The notes under the pieces: model-generated
The model's input: only the letters and a program-made list of their open reading frames with translations
Told to the model about the DNA's origin: nothing
Database searches by the model: none
In this document: piece after piece, positions 1 through 9,093 of the stretch
How positions within the stretch are numbered: the stretch's first letter is position 1
How the letters are laid out: each line of letters starts with the position of its first letter
Position numbers and translations under genes: made by a program
Assembly: GCA_044360075.1 (NCBI GenBank)
Contig: JBIKLA010000003.1
Span: forward strand, 1 to 64,000
Origin: OMII01 sp947467385
Lineage (GTDB): Bacteria > Bdellovibrionota_C > UBA2361 > OMII01
Length of the DNA: 64,000 bases
Reading direction: 5' to 3'

Positions 1-2
1 GC

Positions 3-920
3 ATCGAGGAGGGGCTCCTGCTGCTCAGCAACCCCCTCTGCCTCGCTATTATCAAGAGCTGCCTTGCAGCGGCACAGTTCCTCTATCCCGTTACCATCTG
101 CCACCTCCTCGTACAGGCGACACACCTCCACATGATCCTCGTGGTAAAAAACCCTGACCACATCCCAAGCTTCATCCGCCACTTTAAGACTGAATCAGCT
201 CACATGCTTAACCGCATCCTCGGACGACGGAAGCGAACCATCTGGTGTGACGGGTACGACAGCCCCATGGTGCTCACCCTAAGAAGAGCGCTGGTAGCTC
301 TCGCGTACCTCTACGCAAACCCAGCCAAGGACAACCTAGTGCCAACAATCGAGAATTACCCAGGATTCTCTACCTGGAAGATGTTCCGCTCCGGAATTCT
401 TACCGAGATCTACACCAGGCTGCGCCGCTTCCAGTTCCTCCCCCTCGGCCCCAAGCAGCACAACCTCAAATCCTACCAGCAGGAGGCTCACAGGCTCACT
501 CGCAAGTCCTCTGAGGCACTCCCCTTCACCATCGAGCCAAATGCCTGGATGGAAGCCTTCAAGATCACTGACCCCGCACAGCAGCAGAGGATAAACGCCC
601 GACTCCTTGAGCGGATCTCGCACCTTGAGCAGCGCGCCGCAACCAAGCGCCTCAAGGAGAAGAAATCCCTTATCGGGAGGACGCGCCTTATCGCTCAGCC
701 CCTCTCCCTCTCCTACACCCCCAAGCGCTCTGGCAAGCGCATGTGGTGCCTTGCTGATAAGCGCTCCCTACGTATCGCGTTCATCACCTTTTTCAAGAAG
801 CTTATGGCTACGGCTAGGTCAGTCCGAGAGAGATGGCGCCAGGGGGACATCTCCGTGCGCTACCCTCCGGGGCTCTTCCCCCCGTCGATGCCGAAGCTCG
901 CCAACGTCTTTAGGGCGTAG
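3..920 (+). CDS. REP-associated tyrosine (IS200-like) transposase, 5' end cut by window edge
   Basis: The reading frame is open from the first bases of the window, so the true start lies to the left. The HUH metal-binding motif reads as His-Leu-His at 123-131, just before an internal ATG at 132. That ATG cannot be the start, because it would delete the motif. It is followed by the family-typical stretch with FIRHFK, a helix ending in NRILGRRKRTIW, and CDGYDSP. Proteins of this Y1/RAYT family nick and move or maintain single-stranded palindromic REP-type repeats. The C-terminal third is basic and unusually long. The catalytic tyrosine is probably in the SYQQEAH segment, but this is not certain. 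No partner gene is visible. Whether the copy is intact cannot be judged from this fragment. Confidence 0.75.
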   Translation: MEEGLLLLSNPLCLAIIKSCLAAAQFLYPVTICHLLVQATHLHMILVVKNPDHIPSFIRHFKTESAHMLNRILGRRKRTIWCDGYDSPMVLTLRRALVALAYLYANPAKDNLVPTIENYPGFSTWKMFRSGILTEIYTRLRRFQFLPLGPKQHNLKSYQQEAHRLTRKSSEALPFTIEPNAWMEAFKITDPAQQQRINARLLERISHLEQRAATKRLKEKKSLIGRTRLIAQPLSLSYTPKRSGKRMWCLADKRSLRIAFITFFKKLMATARSVRERWRQGDISVRYPPGLFPPSMPKLANVFRA

Positions 921-1161
921 GCACACCACCAGCACCCTCCTTGCGTTCTCCGGTACGCTAGGGCGACGTGTATCCTTTGTTCAGTGTCAGTGCTTGATTC
1001 TGCTTTGGGCTTCGGATAGCCGAGGGGCGCACGGCTTGTAGTTGTGGGGAGCTGTGGGTGTCGAGCGGACGTGGAGCCGGGCTACAGAAGAACTACAGAA
1101 GAAAGAAGAATAAAGAATCAACGGACGGAGAGGGATTCTTTTAGGGGTCTACATAGCAACT

Positions 1162-1353
1162 ATGAATCCTTGTCATTTGCCCCGTCAGCCGGGACCCCGC
1201 TACCATGTATCAGCCACTTGCAGAGAGTCCACCAATTTTTCTGCTATAAGACTCCGCCCCCGAAAAGACTCCGCCCCCGAAACTTTTCCTATAGAAATGT
1301 GGCTCCATCCCGGCCTTTCGGCCCCCTTGTCGTGTGGAATGCACAGTGGCTGA
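1162..1353 (+). pseudogene. Remnant of a second REP-associated transposase N-terminus
   Basis: The short frame begins with LPRQPGPRYHVSATCRES, which looks like the typical RAYT N-terminus (a basic/proline start, then PG.xYHV and an Arg/Cys segment). After about 22 residues the resemblance ends and the frame runs into the 17-bp tandem repeat. No HUH motif or downstream helices follow. It is best read as a truncated N-terminal piece left by a duplication or excision next to the copy at the left edge. The similarity is short, so chance resemblance is possible. Confidence 0.4.
1249..1282. repeat. Two perfect tandem copies of a 17-bp unit
   Basis: The unit AGACTCCGCCCCCGAAA occurs twice back to back with no mismatch. 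It lies where the transposase remnant loses similarity and may mark a slippage or excision scar. Confidence 0.85.
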
Positions 1354-1663
1354 TGACAGAGTCGCCTTAGTTTGTTACTCATTCGCCTGCTTGGGGAACC
1401 TTGGAAAGCAAGGTTAAAATCCGCAACGGACGGGCCGCTATAGGAGCTGGGGATTGTAAGAAAGGAAAGATTGATATCTTTCTGTAATTAATCTCCAAAT
1501 ACCCTCCAGGTCACTGTCTCGTTTTATGACTTGGGATTACCGGTACGTATCTCGTAGTCACAAGACCTCCCCATAGCACACCCTGTTGGGTAGCGATGGG
1601 CCGCGCTCGCGATGTGACGCACCCTCGCGCTTCAAACTTTTAAGACGGCAAGTCGGCTTGCAT

Positions 1664-4258
1664 ATGGCTGGTCACTCGGCGATCGACGCGGAGGCTGAGG
1701 GCAATTACGCCAAGGACGGTCTCGGGGCGGGGCTCTCTCCCCATTTAGTCGCGCTTAAGGTTGCAAAGAACCTGGCGTTCGGAAGTCAGGAGATGTTGGG
1801 CCGATTAGCGGTCTTCGAGTGGTCCTATAACGTCAAGGGGGACCACCTAGCCACACCAGAGGGCGATCGCTTTAGTAAACTGATCGCCACTGAGCGCCCA
1901 CTCCAGCGAACTATACTTGAAAGCGTTGAGCGGGAATTCGTTAACGACCCATCAGTCCGCCAGAAGATAGTTGTGAGCGCGGACAACCCCTCTGAGAGCT
2001 CGCCCGATGGGCAGAGGCGCAGCTACATCTACATCTACACACGCCAAGGTGATGAGATAATAGCTCAGTCGATTGAGAGCTTCGCGGACGCCAAGGCTTT
2101 GCGCGCGTTACTGAAACAGCTTGGCTGTAATGACTCAATCAGAGCCGTTGAAGACGGCAAGAGTCTGATTGAGCCGACCTCAATTCGGGGAGACCGAGGT
2201 TGCCTTACGTTACAACACGTGTCTGCGGCGACCCACCTCGTTACCCAAACGTTTTCGATGGCCGAGCGCTCAGGAGATCTTGCTGAACGCCTCCAGTGGT
2301 ACGTAGAAAATCGTGAGTGGGCCATACGAGCGCGTGAGGACGATACCCAGCGACGGGCCTACCAATTGCTTGAGGCAGGAGCAAGCAACCTTGTCGAGTC
2401 AACGCGTGCGCAAGCACACGATCTGAACGAAGCAATCGTCGGTGGACAGGCTCTCGCGCAAAAGCTCTATCGCGAAGAGCACAAGGACGGCACTCCTCCG
2501 AAAGAGTTCGTGGGCGTCACTCGACCGGACGGCATCACCGTTGTGGGTATGGATGCGCGCTACTCATCCGGCTCGCAGCTGGACCGAATTTCGGTGCTGG
2601 GATGGGGGAATATGGCGAGATGGGCTGAGCTCCTCGGGTTGTCGATACCGAACAAGCAGCAGGGCGTCCGAATCTCAGCGCCCACCGCGGCTACAAGTGT
2701 TGGATTCGATGGTCGAGGCAAGAGCAAGCAGGATGAATCGCAACTGAGGGGGGCGATGCGCTCAGAGATGCCGGAGCGCTCTATCACACCTGACACTAGG
2801 GTGAGCGACGGGCGTGGTGTTCGGCCGCCAGGGCTCGGGGGTTTTCGTGCGCAGCTGGGGATTTTCTCTGCGGCACGTTCCTCATCAATCGACACTGCGG
2901 TTTCGATCCGTCCCGCCAGCGGAGCTTGGAGCGTTACCGGCTTGCTTCACCCGCATACTATTGTTTCCTCTCCGCCATTTTTAGGAGCATTGGGCAGCCA
3001 AGGTTTTCGGGCTGTTCATTCACCTATTGCCAAGCAACTTCTCACAATGGGTGGTCGGGTCGCCGCGAGCGCCGAACGAGCCGATGGCTCTAAGCGCGTT
3101 GGCGTAAAGAGCCTACAGGAAAAGACGGAGACTAGCGGGCGGCTGGTGCAAGGTGTCGCGCGACTGCGGATGGCTCTCACGACGGGTTTTTTCGGGCGAC
3201 GTGGACAGAGGGGGCGTGAGACCGGCCGCGTCCGTGGGGAATCGCGTGCCCCCAGAGGAGTCGATCGAATACTCCGCACAATGCGGCGAATGACTCCAGC
3301 CGTGAAAAGCCCAGGGCGCCTTGCCTCCTACGCGTTGGTTGCCGTTCGAGCGACACGATCACGATTGGCACAGGCTTATGTAACTATAGCGCGACGATTT
3401 GCGGCGCTCCCCCGATCAGTTTTCGAGCGATTTAAAATATTGAATAGTCGGATGGTTCGTTCGATGAATCGGCGGGAGTTCCGAATGCGGCTCCGGGCCT
3501 CTCATCGACAGCGAGATCCCCGTGCGCGCCGGGGTGTTGGCGTCTTGCTAGGGCGAAATCTTATTGCTCGTGCGATCTCTAGTCGTCGCGCTGTCACGCG
3601 AGGACTTCGCCGGGCTATCCTCGGAGACACGATCTATCCTCGAAGATCCTCCTTGAGTGTTCGGGGCGCGGTGGCTCGCCTTGGGGCTCGTTTCGGTACG
3701 ATTTCTGGTTTGATTCTGAGGCGCCGCGGGGCTGGATGGGCGATAGAATCTCGCTTTCATCAGCAAGAGAGCTATCGGGATATAATCATGAAAGCGATCT
3801 TCGGTGCATCGCGACCGAATACTCGGGGGCCTCTGCTTGAGCGCGCAAGGCACCTGAGTGAAGGGCTCCGACCGAAGGTAGTATCCCCTCAAGACTCCAG
3901 GGGTCCGATACTTGTCTTCGTGGAATGGTTCTTAAGACAGGCTCGCATGCCGCGGTCGCGGACGTGGCATGTTGGCCTTCAGCCTCTTGCTGATGATGCC
4001 GGGACCATTCAAACGACCGACATCGAATTGGGTGACGAGGATGCTGTTATGCAAGAGAGTCGCGCCCCCGAGCCGCAACAATCGGCAGAGTCTCCCGACA
4101 TCGACGGTGCCATCGATAACCAGGAGCATCAAGAGACCCAAGCCGACAGCGCGATGCCTCTGATGGCTGCTGAGCCTCGATGGGAGCTCTCCATTTTTAC
4201 TGCTCGACACTTTGACTCGAGCTTCTCGGACCCGGAATCAGCCTCGCCAGCTGCGTAA
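1664..4258 (+). CDS. Unknown large basic protein
   Basis: I do not recognise this 864-residue protein. The ATG start was preferred; a TTG 78 bases upstream keeps the same frame. The N-terminal half (to about residue 370) is mixed charged and helical. The middle is Ser/Gly/Arg-rich and looks disordered. Roughly residues 520-730 are extremely arginine-rich (about one residue in four or five), and the last 100 residues turn acidic (repeated Glu, Asp and Gln). There is no signal peptide and no clear membrane segment. It stands alone between transposase debris and a secreted repeat protein, and third codon positions look less GC-biased than in the secretion and housekeeping genes. A nucleic-acid-binding role would suit the charge but is only a guess. 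Confidence 0.65.
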   Translation: MAGHSAIDAEAEGNYAKDGLGAGLSPHLVALKVAKNLAFGSQEMLGRLAVFEWSYNVKGDHLATPEGDRFSKLIATERPLQRTILESVEREFVNDPSVRQKIVVSADNPSESSPDGQRRSYIYIYTRQGDEIIAQSIESFADAKALRALLKQLGCNDSIRAVEDGKSLIEPTSIRGDRGCLTLQHVSAATHLVTQTFSMAERSGDLAERLQWYVENREWAIRAREDDTQRRAYQLLEAGASNLVESTRAQAHDLNEAIVGGQALAQKLYREEHKDGTPPKEFVGVTRPDGITVVGMDARYSSGSQLDRISVLGWGNMARWAELLGLSIPNKQQGVRISAPTAATSVGFDGRGKSKQDESQLRGAMRSEMPERSITPDTRVSDGRGVRPPGLGGFRAQLGIFSAARSSSIDTAVSIRPASGAWSVTGLLHPHTIVSSPPFLGALGSQGFRAVHSPIAKQLLTMGGRVAASAERADGSKRVGVKSLQEKTETSGRLVQGVARLRMALTTGFFGRRGQRGRETGRVRGESRAPRGVDRILRTMRRMTPAVKSPGRLASYALVAVRATRSRLAQAYVTIARRFAALPRSVFERFKILNSRMVRSMNRREFRMRLRASHRQRDPRARRGVGVLLGRNLIARAISSRRAVTRGLRRAILGDTIYPRRSSLSVRGAVARLGARFGTISGLILRRRGAGWAIESRFHQQESYRDIIMKAIFGASRPNTRGPLLERARHLSEGLRPKVVSPQDSRGPILVFVEWFLRQARMPRSRTWHVGLQPLADDAGTIQTTDIELGDEDAVMQESRAPEPQQSAESPDIDGAIDNQEHQETQADSAMPLMAAEPRWELSIFTARHFDSSFSDPESASPAA

Positions 4259-4661
4259 AAGCAAGCCTCCCCACAAAATCCAAGCTCGAGACTCAATCGT
4301 TGCACCCTGACGATTAGAAACCTGCGCCCGACTCGGCAGCCCCCCTGAATCCGCCTCCACAGCTCTAGTCAGTCCCCACACAGCCTCTAGCCGTGATTCT
4401 CCCAACCAGCCTGCATGCTCATGCCCCAGGCGTGCGAGTGTTGTGAGAGTTGCGGCTCTTGCAGACCGCGGCCGCACTCGTTGTGGACGTTGCTATGGAA
4501 CCGGGACACCGTAGCCGTCTGCGGCTAACCTGTTGATCAGGGCCGGACGGAGAGTGTCCCATGCCCCATAAGAACTGGGTAAGTGCCTGCTTTTATAGCG
4601 ATGTGGATTTTTGTGGCCGCTCCTCTCAAGTTATCGAGCCGGATAGACGTATGAAGCCTGG
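4259..4661. other. Intergenic region, leader of the secreted repeat protein
   Basis: No gene is seen here. The 3' part carries several nested inverted repeats (see 4503-4560) about 100 bases before the start of the large secreted protein, so it probably contains that gene's promoter and untranslated leader. Confidence 0.5.
4503..4560 (+). ncRNA. Candidate structured RNA leader (multi-stem)
   Basis: GGGACAC at 4503-4509 can pair with GTGTCCC at 4554-4560. Between them, TAGCCG/CGGCTA closes on a TCTG loop (about 4511-4526) and CCTG/CAGG closes on TTGAT (about 4529-4541). This gives a closed multi-branch shape rather than a single terminator hairpin, and no U-run follows. It sits upstream of the 1361-residue secreted protein gene. 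It does not match a riboswitch consensus I know. It may be a cis-acting leader or coincidental pairing in GC-rich DNA. Confidence 0.3.
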
Positions 4662-7600
4662 ATGAAGCAAATGGAAAAGCTACACACCTCGGGGCTCCTT
4701 CAAAATGTAGCGCGGTTTATATGGATGCAGCTTGCACTGCTTGGCGCCTGCGTCCTCAGCAGCATCCCAAGTGCTGACGCGCAGCAGGCCTCCCCGCCTG
4801 ATGGCGAACCGAGTCCACCCGAGATCGATCAGTGCTCCGAGGGGCAGATGTGGCAGAGCTACTACCGTCTATGGTTTTACGATCATCCAGGGGTAGTTCC
4901 CCCGGAATGGACTGAAGCCTCGGTGACAGCATCAAGTTGGGCGCAGTCGACGTTTAATGATTGTAAGGGCGCTGGCTTTCAAGCCCGCTACCTGTACCTT
5001 GAGTGTGGCAGCGAGAAAAAAGAGTTCTCAGCTTGCTTCCTTCCCTCTCCGTCGCCGGGAGAGGTGCTCATCTCGGGATTGAACTTCCTTGGCCATTATC
5101 CTTATGACATTAGCACCCTTCGCCCTGGAGTCGATAGTGGGACGTCGCAGGGACTTGAACCATCTCTAGCGTCAGCTCTGACACCAGAACAGAAGGGGAA
5201 GCTGTGTGGCGATGACCGGCATGCGAATGCAACGGCTACGTCGTTTACCCAACCTCAGGGACCGCCCGCAGGTCCGTTCGGGCTAACCGAGTCCTGCTCA
5301 ACAAAGCCGTTCATGTCATATTGCACGGGTGACCAAACGGATCCACGCCAGGGATGCAAAACATGCTGCGCCGCTCGCAAAAAAGAACTTGAGGGGAAAC
5401 GTAAGAAGTTCTGCGACGAATGGACCAGCACCGATTGGCTCTTTCCTTACCGGAACCCAGAGGTCCGCTTTGACCCAGACTCAGAGTATGATTGGATAAA
5501 TCTTGCGTTCTCGCTTGCCTTCTGTGTGTCTCCCGAGTTTCGGCAGATTCTAAAGGCACAGTCTCTGCTGATGTGCCAGAGGTTTGGAGAAGCGCTCGTC
5601 GGAATGAAACGGGCGTGTGACGAAGCATGTTACGACAAAATGCCACCCCAGTGCCCAATTACTCCAACCCCAACTATAACTCCAACTCCAACTCTGACAC
5701 CAACGGTGACGGTCACCCCGACTATCCGGCCGCAAGATGTCGGACGAAAGTACGCAATCGATGTCGCTACAGTGCAACCGTACGACAGCAAAGTTAGTGG
5801 AACTGTGTCCTCCACCCCCGACGGGATTTTCTGTAGGGTACCGGCTAGTAATGATCCCGAACAGCCTGAACGATGTTGGGCAGAGTTCGACGCGAATACA
5901 GATGTGACCCTGACGTTCTTTGCTGATGAAACCGGTTTCGGACGTTTTAGCAAACCCTACCATGAATGCAACGGCAGAGAGGCTGGGCAAAAGCGGTCGG
6001 GCTCGTGTACCGTGCGGATGGACAAAGATATCAAAGCAGAAGTTGAATTTTGGAAGCCGGTTAGGTACCAGCTTGATATCAATCCGCCGAAGGATGGAGA
6101 TTACCGGATCATCTCAACGCCTCAGGGTATCGACTGCAGTTCCCCACAGGGGGACTGCTCCTCCCAGTGGCAGGGCCTGAACGGACTGCGACCAAACGAC
6201 GTCCCAACTATACAGATCTCAGTCGCCACCGGGGAGACAACCACGTTCGATGGGTGGGACGACCCACAACGAGTAATTAAACCCGGATCCTGCCAGACGT
6301 TTGAAAGGAGCTGGGGGGAGTTCTTCAATGAGCTGTTCGGCGGAGATCCAAGATGGAAGACTATTCACAGGTGCGACCTGAACTTCACGGGGTTATGGCC
6401 AAAGAATTCTCTGATCCAAGCAACACTCACTCCGAAGCTTCTCACGACGCGGCTGACCGTCAAGAAGGAAGGCTCAGGCAGCGGCACCGTTACTGGTGCA
6501 GACGTGCAGTTTACAGGAACAATCGACTGTGGGTCGGAGTGCTCTGATCTGTTCCGGTCGGCCACCCTCGTAGTCCTAACTGCGAATGCTGATGATGGCA
6601 GCCAGTTTATCGGCTGGTCGGACCCCTCGTGCGGGGCTAAGCTGATCTGCACCCTGACCATGGACCGGACAAAGGAGATCACCGCCCGTTTTAATAAGCT
6701 CGAAGTTCGAAATCTTTTCATAGCCCGCCAGGGCACCGGCTTCGGCTCGGTCACCTCGGAACCGGCCGGCATTGAATGTGAGCCGACCTGCTTGGCGAAA
6801 TTCCCGTTAGGTAGCAGAGTCACACTAACTGCGGCACCCTTACCCAACCACACCTTTGAGGGGTGGGGTGGATTGTGCTTTGGCAACAGTCCAACTTGCA
6901 GCGTGTACATCGATGGCGCCAAGGAGGTTACGGCTACCTTTAACCTCTCACGATTCAGGCTTAACGTCGAGAAAATTGGTTCGGGCACTGGGACCGTCGT
7001 CGGTAACGGCGGCGTCAACTGCGGAAGCAACTGCTCAGTTCTTTATAACGCAAACACGGTAGTTAATCTGAGTGCCAACCCAACTATCGGGGCGACCTTC
7101 GCCGGGTGGAGCGGAGCCTGCACAGGTTTAGACCCTTGCAAAGTCACGATGAATAGCCTCAAGTCGGTGACGGCTAAATTTAACTCCTCTTCACCATCCA
7201 GGCTAACCATCAAAAAAACTGGTACGGGCTCTGGGACCGTAAAGTCCGTCGCCGGTACCAGCATCGACTGCGGAATTAAATGCTCAGAGCTTTATGCCGC
7301 AAATACGGTAGTTAGTCTGGTGGCCACCCCATCTAGCGGGGCGACCTTCGCCGGGTGGACCGGAGCCTGCGCAGGTGTAGCCTCTTGCACAGTCACGATG
7401 GATAGCGCCAAGCTGGTGACGGCTACCTTTAACACTCCATCCAGGCTAACCATCACCAAAATTGGTACGGGCGCTGGGACCGTAAAGTCCGTCGCCGGTC
7501 AGTCCGTCGCCGGTACCAGCATCGACTGCGGAGATAAATGCTCAGAGCTTTATGCCGCAAATACGGTAGTTAATCTGGTGGCCACCCCATCTAACGAGGC

Positions 7601-8747
7601 GACCTTCGCCGGGTGGACCGGAGCCTGCACAGGTGTAGACCCTTGCACAGTCACGATGGATAGCGCCAAGAGCGTGACGGCTGCCTTTAACCGTCCACCC
7701 ATGCTAACCATCACCAAAACTGGTACGGGCTTTGGGACCGTCACCGGTACCGGCATCAACTGCGGGGCGGACTGCTCAGAGAGTTATACCCGAACTACAG
7801 ACGTTGAGCTTAGTGCCAACCCCTCACCCGGGAGCTCTTTCCGGGGATGGGCCGCCGCTACCTGCTCGGGAACAGGCTCATGTTCAGTTAGGATAGCGCA
7901 ACCGAACACCGTCATTGCAACCTTTGATCTAACCAGAACATGTGTGCCAAATGGCGAATTAAAATTGGGCCCCACCCCGTGCTGCCCAGGAACGCTGGAG
8001 TGTGCAGATAGAACGTGCCGCTCTCAGTGCACTAGTTGCGGAGCCGTGGGTTCTACCCCGAATAGAGGAGTAGGATGCTGCTCTGGCCTGACGAAGTGCT
8101 CAGACAACGTCTGCCGCGCAACGTGTGCACAGCGCTGTACTCAAGAGGGGGCACGACCTGCCTCGGGCTCAAGCTGCTGCCAAAACCTCACGCTCTGCGC
8201 AAGCGGCACCTGCCAGAGATCGTGCGCCGTGCAGACCTACCAACTCACAGTTGCACTGCAAGGGCAGGGCTCAGGCACCATAACGGGTAATGGGATAAAC
8301 TGCGGTTCAGTGTGCACTAAATCTCTGCCGTCCGGCACAGTGGTCTCGCTCTCAGCTAGTGCAGCCGCTGGAAGTACCTTCGGTCGTTGGTCTAGTCCAT
8401 GCCAATCCCAAAGTCAGTGCTCGTTCACGCTCGCAGGGAACACCTCGATGACTGCTACGTTCGATCAGTCTCTTTGCGTGCAAAATGGAGGGAATGGGAT
8501 TGGGTCCTGCTGTTCTGGAACGTCGCGATGCGCAGATGGGTATTGCAGAAATACCTGTCCGGCAACCTGTCAGCCACTCGGATCAACAATGCCCGGGCAG
8601 TGCTGTGCGCCGTACGTACGATGCCCCAACAGCCCTGCCTGCGTCGTGCAGTGCTCTAGCAACCCATGCCCCACAGGAATGATTCGCTGCCCTAACGGGA
8701 CGTGTGGCTCAACGTGTAGTGGCAACTCAGGGATACCTGGGTTTTGA
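4662..8747 (+). CDS. Secreted cysteine-rich protein with divergent InlB B-type repeats
   Basis: A 1361-residue exported protein. A signal peptide of about 40 residues ends near ADAQQ. A cysteine-containing N-terminal domain follows (to about residue 330), then a Thr/Pro linker (about 331-357). About nine beta-rich repeats come next, most between residues 597 and 1090 plus one near 1195-1268. The typical unit is GTGxGTV...DCG..C..L..A.T.V.L.A.P...ATFAGW.GAC.G...C.VTMD..K.VTATFN, the pattern of the divergent InlB B-repeat family. Each repeat carries paired cysteines, probably disulfide-bonded outside the cytoplasm. The C-terminus is made of about six small cysteine modules (CC....C....C...C). 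No anchor motif or C-terminal membrane segment is seen. Repeats of this kind occur in surface and adhesion-like proteins; the ligand is unknown. Confidence 0.8.
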   Translation: MKQMEKLHTSGLLQNVARFIWMQLALLGACVLSSIPSADAQQASPPDGEPSPPEIDQCSEGQMWQSYYRLWFYDHPGVVPPEWTEASVTASSWAQSTFNDCKGAGFQARYLYLECGSEKKEFSACFLPSPSPGEVLISGLNFLGHYPYDISTLRPGVDSGTSQGLEPSLASALTPEQKGKLCGDDRHANATATSFTQPQGPPAGPFGLTESCSTKPFMSYCTGDQTDPRQGCKTCCAARKKELEGKRKKFCDEWTSTDWLFPYRNPEVRFDPDSEYDWINLAFSLAFCVSPEFRQILKAQSLLMCQRFGEALVGMKRACDEACYDKMPPQCPITPTPTITPTPTLTPTVTVTPTIRPQDVGRKYAIDVATVQPYDSKVSGTVSSTPDGIFCRVPASNDPEQPERCWAEFDANTDVTLTFFADETGFGRFSKPYHECNGREAGQKRSGSCTVRMDKDIKAEVEFWKPVRYQLDINPPKDGDYRIISTPQGIDCSSPQGDCSSQWQGLNGLRPNDVPTIQISVATGETTTFDGWDDPQRVIKPGSCQTFERSWGEFFNELFGGDPRWKTIHRCDLNFTGLWPKNSLIQATLTPKLLTTRLTVKKEGSGSGTVTGADVQFTGTIDCGSECSDLFRSATLVVLTANADDGSQFIGWSDPSCGAKLICTLTMDRTKEITARFNKLEVRNLFIARQGTGFGSVTSEPAGIECEPTCLAKFPLGSRVTLTAAPLPNHTFEGWGGLCFGNSPTCSVYIDGAKEVTATFNLSRFRLNVEKIGSGTGTVVGNGGVNCGSNCSVLYNANTVVNLSANPTIGATFAGWSGACTGLDPCKVTMNSLKSVTAKFNSSSPSRLTIKKTGTGSGTVKSVAGTSIDCGIKCSELYAANTVVSLVATPSSGATFAGWTGACAGVASCTVTMDSAKLVTATFNTPSRLTITKIGTGAGTVKSVAGQSVAGTSIDCGDKCSELYAANTVVNLVATPSNEATFAGWTGACTGVDPCTVTMDSAKSVTAAFNRPPMLTITKTGTGFGTVTGTGINCGADCSESYTRTTDVELSANPSPGSSFRGWAAATCSGTGSCSVRIAQPNTVIATFDLTRTCVPNGELKLGPTPCCPGTLECADRTCRSQCTSCGAVGSTPNRGVGCCSGLTKCSDNVCRATCAQRCTQEGARPASGSSCCQNLTLCASGTCQRSCAVQTYQLTVALQGQGSGTITGNGINCGSVCTKSLPSGTVVSLSASAAAGSTFGRWSSPCQSQSQCSFTLAGNTSMTATFDQSLCVQNGGNGIGSCCSGTSRCADGYCRNTCPATCQPLGSTMPGQCCAPYVRCPNSPACVVQCSSNPCPTGMIRCPNGTCGSTCSGNSGIPGF
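6452..7930 (+). repeat. Six consecutive InlB-like coding repeats of about 245 bp
   Basis: Repeat units begin near 6452, 6712, 6960, 7200, 7444 and 7703. The units starting at 7200 and 7444 are close to identical at the DNA level, including third positions, so they are a recent duplication or are kept alike by gene conversion. The fifth unit has gained a small internal duplication (KSVAG followed by QSVAG). Confidence 0.8.
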
Positions 8748-8785
8748 TGCAGTTGCGCGTACCGAAAGCTCGTATCTACCTGCAC

Positions 8786-9040
8786 TCAAAGCCCCCCAAC
8801 CTCCCCCAACACCACCGCCGCAGCCTCAAACAGCTCCGCCGGTATCTCCTCATCCAGCGGCAGCGGCGCAAGGGCTTCGCACAGCTCGGGTTTCTCGACG
8901 ACCGGAACTCCGTGCCGACGGGCGAGTGCTACGATCTGGGCGGCTAGCTCCATCTCTCCCTGTGCGGTTACTACGGGCGGGCCGTCTGGGCGCGCGGTGA
9001 AGCCTAGGCCCACAGCCTCAACGTATCTTCCTTTTGTCAT
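8786..9040 (-). CDS. Stand-alone SctU/FlhB cytoplasmic-domain protein (FlhX-like)
   Basis: An 84-residue protein matching only the C-terminal cytoplasmic domain of the FlhB/SctU export switch: VVTAQGEMELAAQIV, then ARRHGVPVVEKPELCEAL, then IPAELFEAAAVVLGEV. It begins (MTKGRYVEAVGLGF) about where the residues after the NPTH cleavage site begin in full-length SctU. A strong ribosome-binding site (AAGGAGGGG) sits just upstream of the ATG. In the flagellar system such free domains (FlhX, YlqH) can substitute for or interact with FlhB. Here it is the last gene of the export-gate operon, 53 bases after the kinase stop, and the N-terminal SctU of the same operon lacks exactly this domain. It therefore probably supplies the missing half. 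Confidence 0.8.
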   Translation of the reverse strand: MTKGRYVEAVGLGFTARPDGPPVVTAQGEMELAAQIVALARRHGVPVVEKPELCEALAPLPLDEEIPAELFEAAAVVLGEVGGL

Positions 9041-9093
9041 GGGTCCCCTCCTTCGTGTTAGCGCGCACGCAAGAAGTGTGAACGGAGGCCGTC

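Larger units (their letters stand above)
921..1585. other. Intergenic accessory region with repeats and a transposase remnant
   Basis: No convincing intact gene. The stretch holds a 17-bp tandem repeat, a decayed transposase N-terminus, a 7-bp hairpin (1397-1415) followed by a conserved-looking GC-rich segment, and a block at 1441-1460 that resembles another at 59651-59672. Stop codons are frequent and base composition is more mixed than in the neighbouring operons, as expected for decayed mobile DNA. Confidence 0.5.

Noticed and set aside
132..920. Transposase starting at the internal ATG at 132
   Set aside because: The His-Leu-His catalytic motif lies directly before this ATG, so the protein must start further left, outside the window.
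6452..7930. CRISPR-like periodic repeat
   Set aside because: The period is about 245 bases, in frame and coding; the repeats are protein domains.
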